Numbered from the stretch's first letter, positions 25,394-33,453 are shown. The stretch: DNA of 34,062 nucleotides from Bacteroidales bacterium (GCA_017556765.1 JAFYME010000057.1:1-34062); one strand, 5' to 3'. Program-made: numbers and translations. The notes: generated by a model not told the origin, from the letters alone.

Positions 25394-26019
25394 ACATCCT
25401 TGCGCATGCTGAATTCGCATCCGCAGTAAAGCTGATTATAGAAATCATATTCCTTGATGATCTGCAGGCGTCTTTCCTGCAGACCACCTTTACGCCAGTT
25501 ACGATCCCACCAGATGACGCAGTCATATGGTGGGACCATTTGGTTATTATTCATCTCGAATGCCTCCTGGACCTGCCTGCAAGCCCAGAGACCGGCCTCA
25601 TTTATCTGGTCGAGGGACTTCCATCTGGATGATGCAAGAGTAGTAGTGATGACTTTTATTCCTCTGCCGGCCGCATACTCTGCCGTACGAAGAAGCCTGA
25701 GCTTGAAGCATTTCAGGCATCGCCCTCCCCTTTCAGGCTCGTCCTCCATGCCCCTTATGGCCTCGAGCCAGTTGTCATGGTCATAATCTGCGTCCACAAT
25801 CTCCAGTCCGAGCGACTGCGCATACCTCGTACACTCGTTCTTTCTGATTTCGTATTCCTCTTGCGGGTAGATGTTCGGATTGCAGTAATAGATCACCGGG
25901 GTGATGCCGTTCTTCATCATGGCCTCGATGATGGCGCTTGAACATGGAGCGCAGCATGTGTGGAGAAGAACCGTAGTTTCCCCCATCGGTGCCTGTATGA
26001 CCTCTTTTACCTTTTTCAT
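25390..26019 (-). CDS. queH: QueH epoxyqueuosine reductase
   Basis: 209 residues from ATG 26019. Signature of the QueH/DUF208 family: LLHTCCAPCSSA near the N-terminus, VIYYCNPNIYPQEEYEIRK, GGRCLKCFKLRL, TTTLASSRWKS and NQLYCGCEFS at the C-terminus; these cysteines bind the iron-sulfur centre. QueH is the non-cobalamin alternative to QueG, reducing epoxyqueuosine to queuosine in the anticodon of tRNAs for Tyr, His, Asn and Asp. GTG 26022 precedes the ATG directly; another ATG at 25986 (MGETTVLLH) starts just before the conserved core and is a real alternative, because the promoter element ends 5 bp before the first ATG. It is divergent from nhaC. Confidence 0.95.
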   Translation of the reverse strand: MKKVKEVIQAPMGETTVLLHTCCAPCSSAIIEAMMKNGITPVIYYCNPNIYPQEEYEIRKNECTRYAQSLGLEIVDADYDHDNWLEAIRGMEDEPERGGRCLKCFKLRLLRTAEYAAGRGIKVITTTLASSRWKSLDQINEAGLWACRQVQEAFEMNNNQMVPPYDCVIWWDRNWRKGGLQERRLQIIKEYDFYNQLYCGCEFSMRKDV

Positions 26020-26024
26020 CACTG

Positions 26025-26032
26025 CAAAGATA
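26025..26032 (-). promoter_or_regulatory. -7 element of queH
   Basis: TATCTTTG followed by CA on the minus strand matches the Bacteroidetes TAnnTTTG element. It ends 5 bp before the queH ATG at 26019, which implies an almost leaderless message, or use of the downstream ATG at 25986. Confidence 0.55.
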
Positions 26033-26045
26033 ATCTGATTTTATG

Positions 26046-26053
26046 TATCTTTG
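26046..26053 (+). promoter_or_regulatory. -7 element of nhaC
   Basis: TATCTTTG followed by CA, the same decamer as the queH element but on the plus strand, 22 bp before the ATG at 26076. It lies inside the longer open frame that begins at 26043, which argues for the later start. Confidence 0.6.
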
Positions 26054-26075
26054 CACCTTCATAAACGAATTCGAC

Positions 26076-27446
26076 ATGGGCATTATTCCGGACAGATATC
26101 TGAAAGAACTTTTCAAGGGAACGAAACATACAGGAGATCAGGCAAAGCCGATGAGCGGCTGGATGGCACTCAGCCCTCTGGTGGTATTCCTATGCGTATA
26201 TCTTCTGTCTTCAATCATAGCCCAGGACTTTTATAAGATCCCTATTTCAGCGGCTTTCCTCATTGCTTCCGTATATGCGATTGCAATATGCCGCGGCAAG
26301 ACCATGGAGGAAAGAATCGCGACATTCTCCGAGGGAGCCGGCAACAAGAATGTGCTGCTGATGATATGGATATTCGTGCTGGCGGGGGCATTTGCCGCGA
26401 CTGCCAAGGAGATCGGAGCGATCGACGCGACGGTAAACCTCGCCCTCAGGATACTTCCGGGCAAGCTTCTGTATGCAGGCCTTTTCCTTGCCGCATGTTT
26501 CATTTCCATGTCCATCGGAACCAGCGTCGGCACCATAGTAGCCCTCGTGCCCGTAGCAGCCGGAATCGCCGAAGAACTGGCTTTGGGTGGAGCATCAGGA
26601 TCATTCGTAAGCACTCCTTTCATCACGGCTATCATCGTCGGAGGAGCCTTCTTCGGTGACAATCTTTCGTTCATTTCCGACACGACAATCGCTGCCACAA
26701 GGACCCAGGAGTGCTCTATGGCGGACAAATTCAAGGTAAACATCAGGATCGTCGCTCCGGCAGCGCTGATAGTAGCAATCCTCTACGTATTCCTCGGTTC
26801 TTCTGTCACAGTCATGCCTGAAGCCGGCCCGATCGAATGGGTGAAGCTCATTCCATACGTACTTGTGATCGCTCTTGCAATATCCGGAATGGAAGTGACA
26901 GCCGTGCTCACGATAGGCCTTGCCGTCAATGCATTGATAGGATTCTGCGGAGGAGATATGGGATGGACAAGCTTCCTGGAGTCTATCGGAAGCGGAATCA
27001 GCGGCATGGGTGACCTTATCATTGTGACCATGCTGGCGGGAGGAATGTTGGAGCTGATCAAGACAAACGGCGGCCTCGACTTCATCGTTAACGGCCTGAC
27101 ACGACGCATCCATGGCAAAAGAGGAGCGGAACTCAGCATAGCTGCTCTGGTATCGCTTGCCAACCTATGTACGGCAAACAATACGATCGCTATCATCACG
27201 ACAGGCCGCATCGCCAAAGACATCACAAACCAGTTCGGCCTCGACCCACGCAAGACAGCCAGCATCCTGGACACATTCTCATGCCTGATCCAGGGTCTCA
27301 TTCCGTACGGAGCCCAGCTTCTCATGGCCGCAGGACTTGCCGGCATATCGACGATCTCGATAATCAACCACCTCTACTACCCATTCATGATGGGTATCCT
27401 CGCCCTCGGCGCAATCCTTTTCCGCCTTCCACGAAAATATTCATAG
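26076..27446 (+). CDS. nhaC: NhaC-family Na+/H+ antiporter
   Basis: 456 residues, about 11-12 hydrophobic segments across the inner membrane. Family motifs: GAFAATAKEIGAIDATVNLAL, SIGTSVGTIVALVPVAAGI, GGAFFGDNLSFISDTTIAATRTQ (the conserved GDxxSPxSDTT-type site, here with NLSFISD) and LCTANNTIAIITTGRIAKDI. NhaC proteins exchange sodium for protons or organic acids (malate/lactate in some); the exact substrate is not readable here. ATG 26043 lies upstream of the promoter element, so ATG 26076 is chosen. The gene ends in TCA-TAG, and this TAG is also the first part of the left repeat unit of the transposase locus, so the C-terminus may have been set by insertion of that unit. Confidence 0.92.
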   Translation: MGIIPDRYLKELFKGTKHTGDQAKPMSGWMALSPLVVFLCVYLLSSIIAQDFYKIPISAAFLIASVYAIAICRGKTMEERIATFSEGAGNKNVLLMIWIFVLAGAFAATAKEIGAIDATVNLALRILPGKLLYAGLFLAACFISMSIGTSVGTIVALVPVAAGIAEELALGGASGSFVSTPFITAIIVGGAFFGDNLSFISDTTIAATRTQECSMADKFKVNIRIVAPAALIVAILYVFLGSSVTVMPEAGPIEWVKLIPYVLVIALAISGMEVTAVLTIGLAVNALIGFCGGDMGWTSFLESIGSGISGMGDLIIVTMLAGGMLELIKTNGGLDFIVNGLTRRIHGKRGAELSIAALVSLANLCTANNTIAIITTGRIAKDITNQFGLDPRKTASILDTFSCLIQGLIPYGAQLLMAAGLAGISTISIINHLYYPFMMGILALGAILFRLPRKYS

Positions 27447-27597
27447 GCCCGGCATACACCCGATCATATAGCACTGATATTCAACACATTAGATAACATC
27501 CCGTGCCAGACCCCTGCTTTAAAGTATGGGTCTGGCTCGCACGCCTTAGATATATATTGATAATCAAGCGCTTACAAACATGCGCGTGTCAGACCCA
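27444..27597 (+). repeat. REP/BIME-like structured unit, left copy
   Basis: About 154 bp with the same layout as the right copy: 5' edge TAGGCCCGGCATAC, an AT-rich spacer, a hairpin GCCAGACCC (27505-27513), 14-nt loop CTGCTTTAAAGTAT (27514-27527), GGGTCTGGC (27528-27536), a second spacer with TTGATAATCAA, and the 3' edge GTGTCAGACCC (27586-27596). The 3'-edge CAGACCC can also pair with the hairpin's GGGTCTG, so two folds exclude each other. The 27598-27714 stretch up to the transposase holds only a purine-rich leader (GAGAGGGAGATAGAGGAGAAGG) region and an imperfect -7 element, AATCTTTG. Confidence 0.8.
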
Positions 27598-27714
27598 AAT
27601 GATAATTGCAATTCTCAAATAATATATCAATCTTTGCATCAGTCATTTCCTGATTCTCATGTATGTCAGAGAGAGGGAGATAGAGGAGAAGGATAAAGTT
27701 AAAAATGATATATT

Positions 27715-28590
27715 ATGAGAAAGCGTGGGTTCTATCACCTGTTCTCTGACGGATTCCGTACAGATGTTCTTTTTGAGGACAAACAGGCATTCATAGCAGG
27801 CATGAATATAATTGCATTATGTTTCCTGAAATGCAACATTGCCATACCGGCATTCATCCTTATGGACAATCATGTACACTTCATTCTTTATTGTACATAT
27901 GAGGAGTGCTGCAGATTCAGAGACAAGTTCATTCATCGTTACGGATTATGGCATTCCAACAGGTACTCCCGCAAACCCCTTGAAACGATTGACTTCGATA
28001 TCAAGCTTATGGAGGAAGAGAGATACATCCTCAACTCAATAGCTTATGCCCTCCGAAACAGCATAGCTGCCGGATACTGTTTCTGCGCAGATGATTATCC
28101 GTGGTCCTCAGGAGGATTGTACTTCCGTATGCCTGACAAGATGGCTGCGTCAACTGCGGGATGGAATAAAATTTCCGATCTGACAGCACGGGAAATCCGT
28201 TGCTTATTCCACACACATGAAAACTTACCCAAAGACTGGGTAATCACTCCGGAAGGATTTATCTGGCCAGGAAACTACGTAGACTTTCATCTGGCCGAAA
28301 GCCTGTACCGAACTCCTAAAAGCTTCGCATTCTTCATGGGCCAAAGCAAAGAGGAAGAAATCAATAAAAGCTTGGGAATATGTGAATCCGTCGCCCTCCC
28401 TGACATGGAAATCCGAGAGAAAGCAGTCATGAATTGCATGAGAATATTCGGCATCGGGAATCTCAGAAGGCTGGACGTTCCCCAACGCATACGGCTTGGG
28501 AAAGTTCTTCGACGAGAATACCGATGCTCCGCCAAACAGATTGCACGCACAATCCACCTTGACCCGAAATATATAAAGGAGCTGATTTAG
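27715..28590 (+). CDS. REP-associated tyrosine transposase (RAYT, Y1/HUH family)
   Basis: 291 residues. The HUH metal site is MDNHVHFIL (His53, His55). The likely catalytic tyrosine is Tyr111 in IAYALRNSIAAGY; the family usually has NP where this protein has Asn115-Ser116. The typical YPWSS follows (DDYPWSSGGLYF). The C-terminal ~60 residues form a helix-turn-helix (RIRLGKVLRREYRCSAKQIARTIHLDPKYIKELI region), as in several RAYT groups. RAYTs nick and join single-stranded REP hairpins and usually occur as one copy flanked by REPs. Here matching ~154-bp units flank the gene, and the stop codon TAG is the start of the right unit. No TnpB or cargo gene is present, which argues against IS200/IS605. 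The gene looks intact. Activity is not known. Confidence 0.88.
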   Translation: MRKRGFYHLFSDGFRTDVLFEDKQAFIAGMNIIALCFLKCNIAIPAFILMDNHVHFILYCTYEECCRFRDKFIHRYGLWHSNRYSRKPLETIDFDIKLMEEERYILNSIAYALRNSIAAGYCFCADDYPWSSGGLYFRMPDKMAASTAGWNKISDLTAREIRCLFHTHENLPKDWVITPEGFIWPGNYVDFHLAESLYRTPKSFAFFMGQSKEEEINKSLGICESVALPDMEIREKAVMNCMRIFGIGNLRRLDVPQRIRLGKVLRREYRCSAKQIARTIHLDPKYIKELI

Positions 28591-28742
28591 GCCCGGCACA
28601 CGTCACGTCATACATCACTGATTATCAATCAATTAAGTTAGAGCGACGTGTCAGGCCCCTGCTTTAAAGTATGGGCCTGACACGGGCAAAACGCCTAAAT
28701 AATTTATAATCAAATCGTTATGATCAGAGGAGTGTCAAACCT
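28588..28742 (+). repeat. REP/BIME-like structured unit, right copy
   Basis: About 155 bp: 5' edge TAGGCCCGGCACAC, spacer, hairpin CGTGTCAGGCCC (28647-28658), loop CTGCTTTAAAGTAT identical to the left copy (28659-28672), GGGCCTGACACG (28673-28684), spacer with TTATAATCAA, 3' edge GTGTCAAACCT (28732-28742). Two base pairs in the stem differ from the left copy on both sides, keeping pairing (C-G to T-A, A-T to G-C). It reaches to 6 bp from the feoB stop and could act as its transcript end, although no T-run is present on that strand. Confidence 0.82.
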
Positions 28743-28748
28743 ACCACA

Positions 28749-31172
28749 TCATAAGAATAATGAAGCCAGGCGGAAGGTGATGAAAGCTGCGATCCAGGCA
28801 AGGAAGATTGTGTAGACGGCCGTGATGATGGCCCATTTCCAGCCTCCGCCTTCGTTCTTGATGGCGACAAATGTGGCTATGCATGGGAAGTAGAGCAGGA
28901 TGAAGACCATGTATGCCAGGGCAGCGGCAGGGGTCACCGAGCGGACAAGGGCACGCTGGAGGCGGGTTTCGCCTGACGGAGCCGACGGAGATTCCTCGAC
29001 CTCACCAGACATGGCAGAGGAGCCTGACGCTACCGGTGTCTCATCCACATACATCACTCCCAATGTGCTGACTACCAATTCCTTTGCACCTACTCCCGCA
29101 ACGATGCCGACTCCCATACGCCAGTCAAAACCAAGCGGCTCAAGAACCGGCTCCATGGCCTTTCCGACATATCCGATGAATGAATGTTCCTGCTGTTCCT
29201 TTACGGAATCATATGCATCATGGTTCGGGAAATAACCGAGGAACCATATGGCCATAGAGCAGACAAGGATGATTCCGCTCATCTTCTGGAGATACTGACG
29301 GCCCTTTTCCCATGTATGTCTGAAAACTGATTTTGCGGTAGGGACACGGTATGGAGGCAGCTCCATCACGAAAGGAAGGTCGTCCTCCTTGAAGAAGAAG
29401 CTCATGACCTTTGCAGCGATCACCGCCAGGATGATGCCCAATGCATAGAGTCCCAGTACTACAAGGCCGGCATTGCGAGGGAAGAAAGCTCCGGCGATAA
29501 GCACGTATACCGGCATTCGTCCCGCGCATGACATCAATGGGATGATCAGCATCGTAATGAGCCTGCTCTTCCTGTTCTCTATCGTTCTGGTCGCCATTAT
29601 AGCAGGTACATTACAGCCGAATCCCATGACCATAGGGATGAAAGACTTGCCATGAAGACCTATCTTATGCATGAGTTTGTCCATGATGAAGGCTGCGCGA
29701 GCCATGTATCCGGAATCTTCCAGAAGCGATATGAACAGATAGAGTATCAATATGTTAGGCAGAAAGACCAGCACGCTTCCGACACCGCCTATGATACCGT
29801 CGACAACCAGATCCTTCAGCCAGCCGTCATTCATTGTCGAAGCCACGAATGCTCCGACCTGCTCCACGAGCCACTCGATCCACTGCATCGGATACTCTCC
29901 GAAAAGGAAGGTCGACTGGAATACCACATACAGAAGGAAGAAAAAGATCGGGAATGCCAGCCACTTGTTGGTTATCACAGCATCCAGCTTGTCAGTCAAT
30001 GTATTCCTGCGTTTCTTTCCCTTGTATGGTTCATATGTCTCAGCCAATGCGCCCTGCACAAAGGCGTACTTTGCGTCCACCAGAGCTGATTCCAGACCGG
30101 ACTTCAGAAGACTTTCTATCCTTTTGTGCTCTTCAAAGCGGGCCGCTATGATCTCGTCTCTGTTCGGCAGTGCCTCCACGACCTTGTCGATCTCCTTATC
30201 GTTTTCAAGATACTTGATCGCAAGATAACGTGTAGAATACTTATATCTGATGTCCGTATTCTTCTGAAGAAGAGTCTTTATGCGGTCGATGCTATGCTCC
30301 AGCTCTGCACCATGATTTATATGTATGTGTCGGGCCAGATGCGGGTCACTCTTCTCATAGATCTGCACCACAGTATCGAAAAGTTCGTCAATTCCCTTGC
30401 CCGTACGACTGACAGTAGGCACTACCGGCATACCGAGAAGGTAGCCTAACTGCTTGATGTCCAGCCTGTCACCTTTAGCCTGAAGCTCATCATACATATT
30501 CAGAGCCATCACGACACGAAGGTTCATGTCGATCAGCTGAGTCGTAAGATACAGGTTTCTCTGAAGGTTTGATGCGTCAACGACATTGACCACAACATCC
30601 GGCATATCTTCGACGAGATTCTTCCTGACGTAAAGTTCCTCAGGGCTGTATGCCGACAATGAATATGTACCCGGAAGATCCACAAGAAGGAACTTATAGC
30701 CTCCATGTTCGAATGTGCCTTCCTTCGCATCCACTGTCACACCGCTGTAGTTGCCCACATGTTCATGGCTGCCGGAGGCTATGTTGAAAAGAGATGTCTT
30801 TCCGCAGTTCGGATTACCGACCAAGGCTACCTTGATGACCTTTCTCCTGGCTTCCGCCAATGTAGTCATCTCTCTCTCGAGGTACGCCTCGCCCTTGGCG
30901 TCCAAAGCCGGCAGGGCCTCCCTTTCGGAAAGCATCTGCTTCGCCTCGGTCTCACTGATGACCTCGATCTTTGAGGCTTCCTCGCGACGCAGCGATATCT
31001 TATATCCTATTATTTCATATTCAATAGGGTCTCTGAGAGGGGCGTTAAGGATCACCTTGACCTTGTTGCCCTTCACAAATCCCATCTCTATTATTCTTTT
31101 ACGAAAGCTTCCGTGGCCGTTGACCTTGACGATCACGGCACGTTCCCCCGTCTTCAATTCCGACAGTTTCAT
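28749..31172 (-). CDS. feoB: FeoA-FeoB fusion, ferrous iron transporter
   Basis: 807 residues. Residues 1-75 are a FeoA (SH3-like) domain (MKLSELKTGERAVIVKVNGH, RIIEMGFVKGNKVKVI); a linker follows; the GTPase begins at ~112 with G1 GNPNCGKTS (119-127), VGNYSGVTVDAKEG as the G2 region, G3 DLPGTYSLS, and G4 LNMYDE. From ~390 on there are two gate-type membrane regions (MGFGCNVPAIMATRTIE, LIIPLMSCAGRMPVYVLIAGAFF and the matching later half). FeoB imports Fe2+ across the inner membrane; fusion of FeoA to FeoB is usual in Bacteroidetes. Start ATG 31172 follows a TAnnTTTG element. Expression is usually iron-regulated, but I see no Fur box that I would claim. Confidence 0.97.
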   Translation of the reverse strand: MKLSELKTGERAVIVKVNGHGSFRKRIIEMGFVKGNKVKVILNAPLRDPIEYEIIGYKISLRREEASKIEVISETEAKQMLSEREALPALDAKGEAYLEREMTTLAEARRKVIKVALVGNPNCGKTSLFNIASGSHEHVGNYSGVTVDAKEGTFEHGGYKFLLVDLPGTYSLSAYSPEELYVRKNLVEDMPDVVVNVVDASNLQRNLYLTTQLIDMNLRVVMALNMYDELQAKGDRLDIKQLGYLLGMPVVPTVSRTGKGIDELFDTVVQIYEKSDPHLARHIHINHGAELEHSIDRIKTLLQKNTDIRYKYSTRYLAIKYLENDKEIDKVVEALPNRDEIIAARFEEHKRIESLLKSGLESALVDAKYAFVQGALAETYEPYKGKKRRNTLTDKLDAVITNKWLAFPIFFFLLYVVFQSTFLFGEYPMQWIEWLVEQVGAFVASTMNDGWLKDLVVDGIIGGVGSVLVFLPNILILYLFISLLEDSGYMARAAFIMDKLMHKIGLHGKSFIPMVMGFGCNVPAIMATRTIENRKSRLITMLIIPLMSCAGRMPVYVLIAGAFFPRNAGLVVLGLYALGIILAVIAAKVMSFFFKEDDLPFVMELPPYRVPTAKSVFRHTWEKGRQYLQKMSGIILVCSMAIWFLGYFPNHDAYDSVKEQQEHSFIGYVGKAMEPVLEPLGFDWRMGVGIVAGVGAKELVVSTLGVMYVDETPVASGSSAMSGEVEESPSAPSGETRLQRALVRSVTPAAALAYMVFILLYFPCIATFVAIKNEGGGWKWAIITAVYTIFLAWIAAFITFRLASLFL

Positions 31173-31194
31173 GACGCATAATTTGCACTATACG

Positions 31195-31202
31195 CAAATA
31201 TA
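31195..31202 (-). promoter_or_regulatory. Candidate -7 element of feoAB
   Basis: TATATTTG on the minus strand, 22 bp before the feoAB ATG, matches TAnnTTTG. No -33 element at the expected spacing. It lies in the 103-bp gap divergent to the next lipoprotein gene. Confidence 0.45.
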
Positions 31203-31246
31203 TCGTTTTTCTGCAATACTTGAGCCTCCGCACGGGATTAAATTCA

Positions 31247-31254
31247 TATATTTG
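31247..31254 (+). promoter_or_regulatory. Candidate -7 element of the lipoprotein gene
   Basis: TATATTTG followed by CA, 21 bp before the ATG at 31276, matches TAnnTTTG. It also excludes the much longer upstream reading frame, which runs antisense through feoB. Confidence 0.5.
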
Positions 31255-31275
31255 CAGATTATAGACGCTGAACAC

Positions 31276-32532
31276 ATGAAGAAAATCATCACAATATTGT
31301 TTATGGCAGCGGCATTGCTTACCGCATGTCAGGAAGAGTCTCTGCTTAATCCGGCCGCTTCTCTTTTCACTTCTACCCCGGAGCTCACCGACACCACAGC
31401 CATATTCAGGCTGGCTGTCGCCAACATAAAGGCCGGCGACAAGGCGATAACATTCCCTGTAAGATTTGAAGGAACTGCCGAGCGCGGAGTTGATTATTCG
31501 GTATCGGCTGATGCATTCGTATTCGGCGGCGAGGCACCTGTAGACTCCATAGTGGTAACCACATTGAACCTCGGCACTGACAAGACATTGAGCCTGACAG
31601 TATCGCTTCCGGAAGGATTTGAAGCAGGAAAGTACCTCACATCAGAATACAGATTGCACGACAAATTCGCATACGTCTCTTTTTCAAGAGGTTATGCAAT
31701 GACAGCGGATTCGACAGACCTGGGCTTCCAGTTGACCGGCAAGAACGGCAAAGTCAAGACATTCAGCAAGCCGGTGAAGATCCACATGATCGTGGACAAG
31801 GAAAAGTCGACTGCAGAAGAAGGAGTTGACTTCGAATTCTCCGACAGCAGCTACTTCACCATCCGCGAAGGCCAAACAAGCGGAACGCTGGAAATAAAAT
31901 CATTGAAATCAGTTGTGGAGCCAGGCAGAGACAAGATCGTGATGAACCTCAGCTTCAAGGACGATTTCGGGGCCGGACAGATTCATGAGATGGAGATCGA
32001 CCTTCTTGACGGAATCTGGTCTGACCTTGACGGTACATGGATGGCCCACGCCATGGTTACGGACTCTCTTTACATGGAAGAATACTGGAAGGAAACAGCA
32101 AGCGGCTACAGATTGATTCCGGAATTCGACAGCGATGACACCTTCACCGTTGACATGACAAACAGCATCCTTGACCCTCGTTTCTCGTCTTCATTCAGAT
32201 ATTATTTCATAGGCCAATCACTGATGAGGAAAGGCAGCATCGTCGATCTGGAGCTTCCTGACGGGGCCACGGTTCCAATGCAGACATTCCTAATTGACAA
32301 TACAAACAGATTCTTCTCAAATGAAGAGAAAAGCGACGACAAGGAATCTTACATAGGCCTGAGGCTCATTTCAGGAGAAACGGAAGACAAACCGCTCCTT
32401 GACATGTATGTCCTCGACCATACTTCCAAGTCATTCATGCCGGAGCTTGAAGCTGCCGGAAAATATAGCCCGGAAAAGCCTGTTGCAGCCTCTCCGGGAC
32501 TCTATCTCAACCTTGTTTTCAGCAAGGAATAA
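31276..32532 (+). CDS. Bacteroidetes lipoprotein with two related beta-sandwich segments
   Basis: 418 residues from ATG 31276. Lipobox LLTAC (Cys18) followed by QEESLL. Two segments look alike: ~35-120 (VRFEGTAERGVDYSVSADAFVFGGE... SIVVTTLNLGTDKTLSLTVSL) and ~150-235 (HMIVDKEKSTAEEGVDFEFSD... YFTIREGQTSGTLEIKSL), the Calx-beta-like rhythm found in DUF4843-type lipoproteins encoded beside SusC/D genes. The C-terminal ~170 residues (WSDLDGTWMAHAMVTDSLYME onward) form another domain I do not recognise. No catalytic motif seen; a surface or periplasmic binding protein is the best guess. It is divergent from feoAB and converges on the epimerase with a 6-bp gap. Confidence 0.82.
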   Translation: MKKIITILFMAAALLTACQEESLLNPAASLFTSTPELTDTTAIFRLAVANIKAGDKAITFPVRFEGTAERGVDYSVSADAFVFGGEAPVDSIVVTTLNLGTDKTLSLTVSLPEGFEAGKYLTSEYRLHDKFAYVSFSRGYAMTADSTDLGFQLTGKNGKVKTFSKPVKIHMIVDKEKSTAEEGVDFEFSDSSYFTIREGQTSGTLEIKSLKSVVEPGRDKIVMNLSFKDDFGAGQIHEMEIDLLDGIWSDLDGTWMAHAMVTDSLYMEEYWKETASGYRLIPEFDSDDTFTVDMTNSILDPRFSSSFRYYFIGQSLMRKGSIVDLELPDGATVPMQTFLIDNTNRFFSNEEKSDDKESYIGLRLISGETEDKPLLDMYVLDHTSKSFMPELEAAGKYSPEKPVAASPGLYLNLVFSKE

Positions 32533-32538
32533 TTTCAG

Positions 32539-33414
32539 CTAGGCGATCTCAATCGTATACACGCTTGAAAATCTTTCACCGGGAGCAAGACGGTTGACCC
32601 AGTCCTTGTCTCGGTAGTCTCCCTCGTATCCGGCCCTGTCGCAGCGGCCATACCATGGCTCCAGGCATATGAACGGAGCGTTCTTTGTCGGCGGTGACCA
32701 TATTCCTACCACGGGAGCATTGAAGCTCAGGCTCAGCCAAGGAGTCTTGTCGGCCCTATGCAGGGCCACACGGCCGATCTGCCCGTTCTGAAGCATTATG
32801 GTATCTATTGCATCAAAAGTGTCCGCAGCAAGCGGGAAAAGGCCGTTTTCGGGGATTTCAAGAGGATATTTCGTCTCAGCGTCGACACAACCCTTCTCCT
32901 TTATCCTTATGCACTGGAGTCCTTCCGATCTATCAAAGGAAAGGAAGCCTCTTTCTGACGTCTGCGGATCATAGTCCGGATAATAGAATGCCGGATGAGC
33001 TCCGATCTGGAAATACATATCTTCGTCACCGGGATTCTCGACCTCCCATATCACGTCAAGCTTGTTTTCATGAAGCCTATAGGCAATCTCCAGCACGAAC
33101 GGCCATGGATATTTAGTCATTGTCTCAGACGAAGATTCCAGACGATAACGGACCTCTGTGTCATTTCCACTGACAAGAGTGAAGTCCATATCTCGCGCAA
33201 ATCCATGCTGTCCGAGTTCGAACTCCTTTCCTGCGACGCGGTATTTCTTTTCCCAAACACTTCCGACTATCGGAAACAGCACAGGCGAATGCCTTCCCCA
33301 GAACGCAGGATCAGCCTGCCATAGATATTCGACTGAGCCCTTTCTGATGCTGGCGAGCTCCGCTCCATGCTCCTTCACCTGGACGGCAAGGATATCATTT
33401 TTCAATACATGCAT
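32539..33414 (-). CDS. Aldose 1-epimerase-family protein (LacX/GalM-like)
   Basis: 291 residues, no signal peptide, cytoplasmic. Family features: HGAELASIRKGSVEYLWQADPAFWGR, PVLFPIVGSV, the conserved QHGFARDMDF, IGAHPAFYYP with the second histidine, and CLEPWYGRCD with the glutamate expected to act as base. This is the LacX subgroup of galactose mutarotase-like proteins; they interconvert sugar anomers, though the substrate of LacX-type proteins is not settled. A sugar mutarotase fits a glycan-degrading organism, but it is not in an operon with either CAZyme cluster. ATG 33414 chosen; a TAATTTTG element lies 31 bp upstream. Confidence 0.92.
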   Translation of the reverse strand: MHVLKNDILAVQVKEHGAELASIRKGSVEYLWQADPAFWGRHSPVLFPIVGSVWEKKYRVAGKEFELGQHGFARDMDFTLVSGNDTEVRYRLESSSETMTKYPWPFVLEIAYRLHENKLDVIWEVENPGDEDMYFQIGAHPAFYYPDYDPQTSERGFLSFDRSEGLQCIRIKEKGCVDAETKYPLEIPENGLFPLAADTFDAIDTIMLQNGQIGRVALHRADKTPWLSLSFNAPVVGIWSPPTKNAPFICLEPWYGRCDRAGYEGDYRDKDWVNRLAPGERFSSVYTIEIA

Positions 33415-33445
33415 ATCTTTCAGGTCATTAGTTTGCGTAAAATTA

Positions 33446-33453
33446 CAAAATTA
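33446..33453 (-). promoter_or_regulatory. Possible -7 element of the epimerase gene
   Basis: TAATTTTG on the minus strand fits TAnnTTTG and lies 31 bp before the ATG. AT-rich surroundings and no good -33 make this a weak call; read-through past the tRNA terminator is the alternative. Confidence 0.3.

Noticed and set aside
26601-27113. Minus-strand open frames inside nhaC
   Set aside because: The membrane protein on the plus strand has conserved motifs throughout; the opposite frames do not.
27505-27536. Hairpin as the intrinsic terminator of nhaC
   Set aside because: No T-run follows the stem and the same structure recurs after the RAYT as part of a repeat unit; termination there is possible but not shown.
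27715-28590. IS200/IS605 insertion sequence
   Set aside because: No TnpB; the protein is longer than a typical IS200 TnpA with a C-terminal HTH, and the flanks are paired REP-like units, which fits a RAYT better.
30751-31275. N-terminal extension of the 31276-32532 lipoprotein to 593 residues
   Set aside because: The extension runs antisense through feoB, passes the promoter element and would bury the lipoprotein signal peptide.
31173-31275. Fur box upstream of feoAB
   Set aside because: Looked for a 19-bp GATAATGAT-type palindrome; only AT-rich partial matches, not enough to claim.
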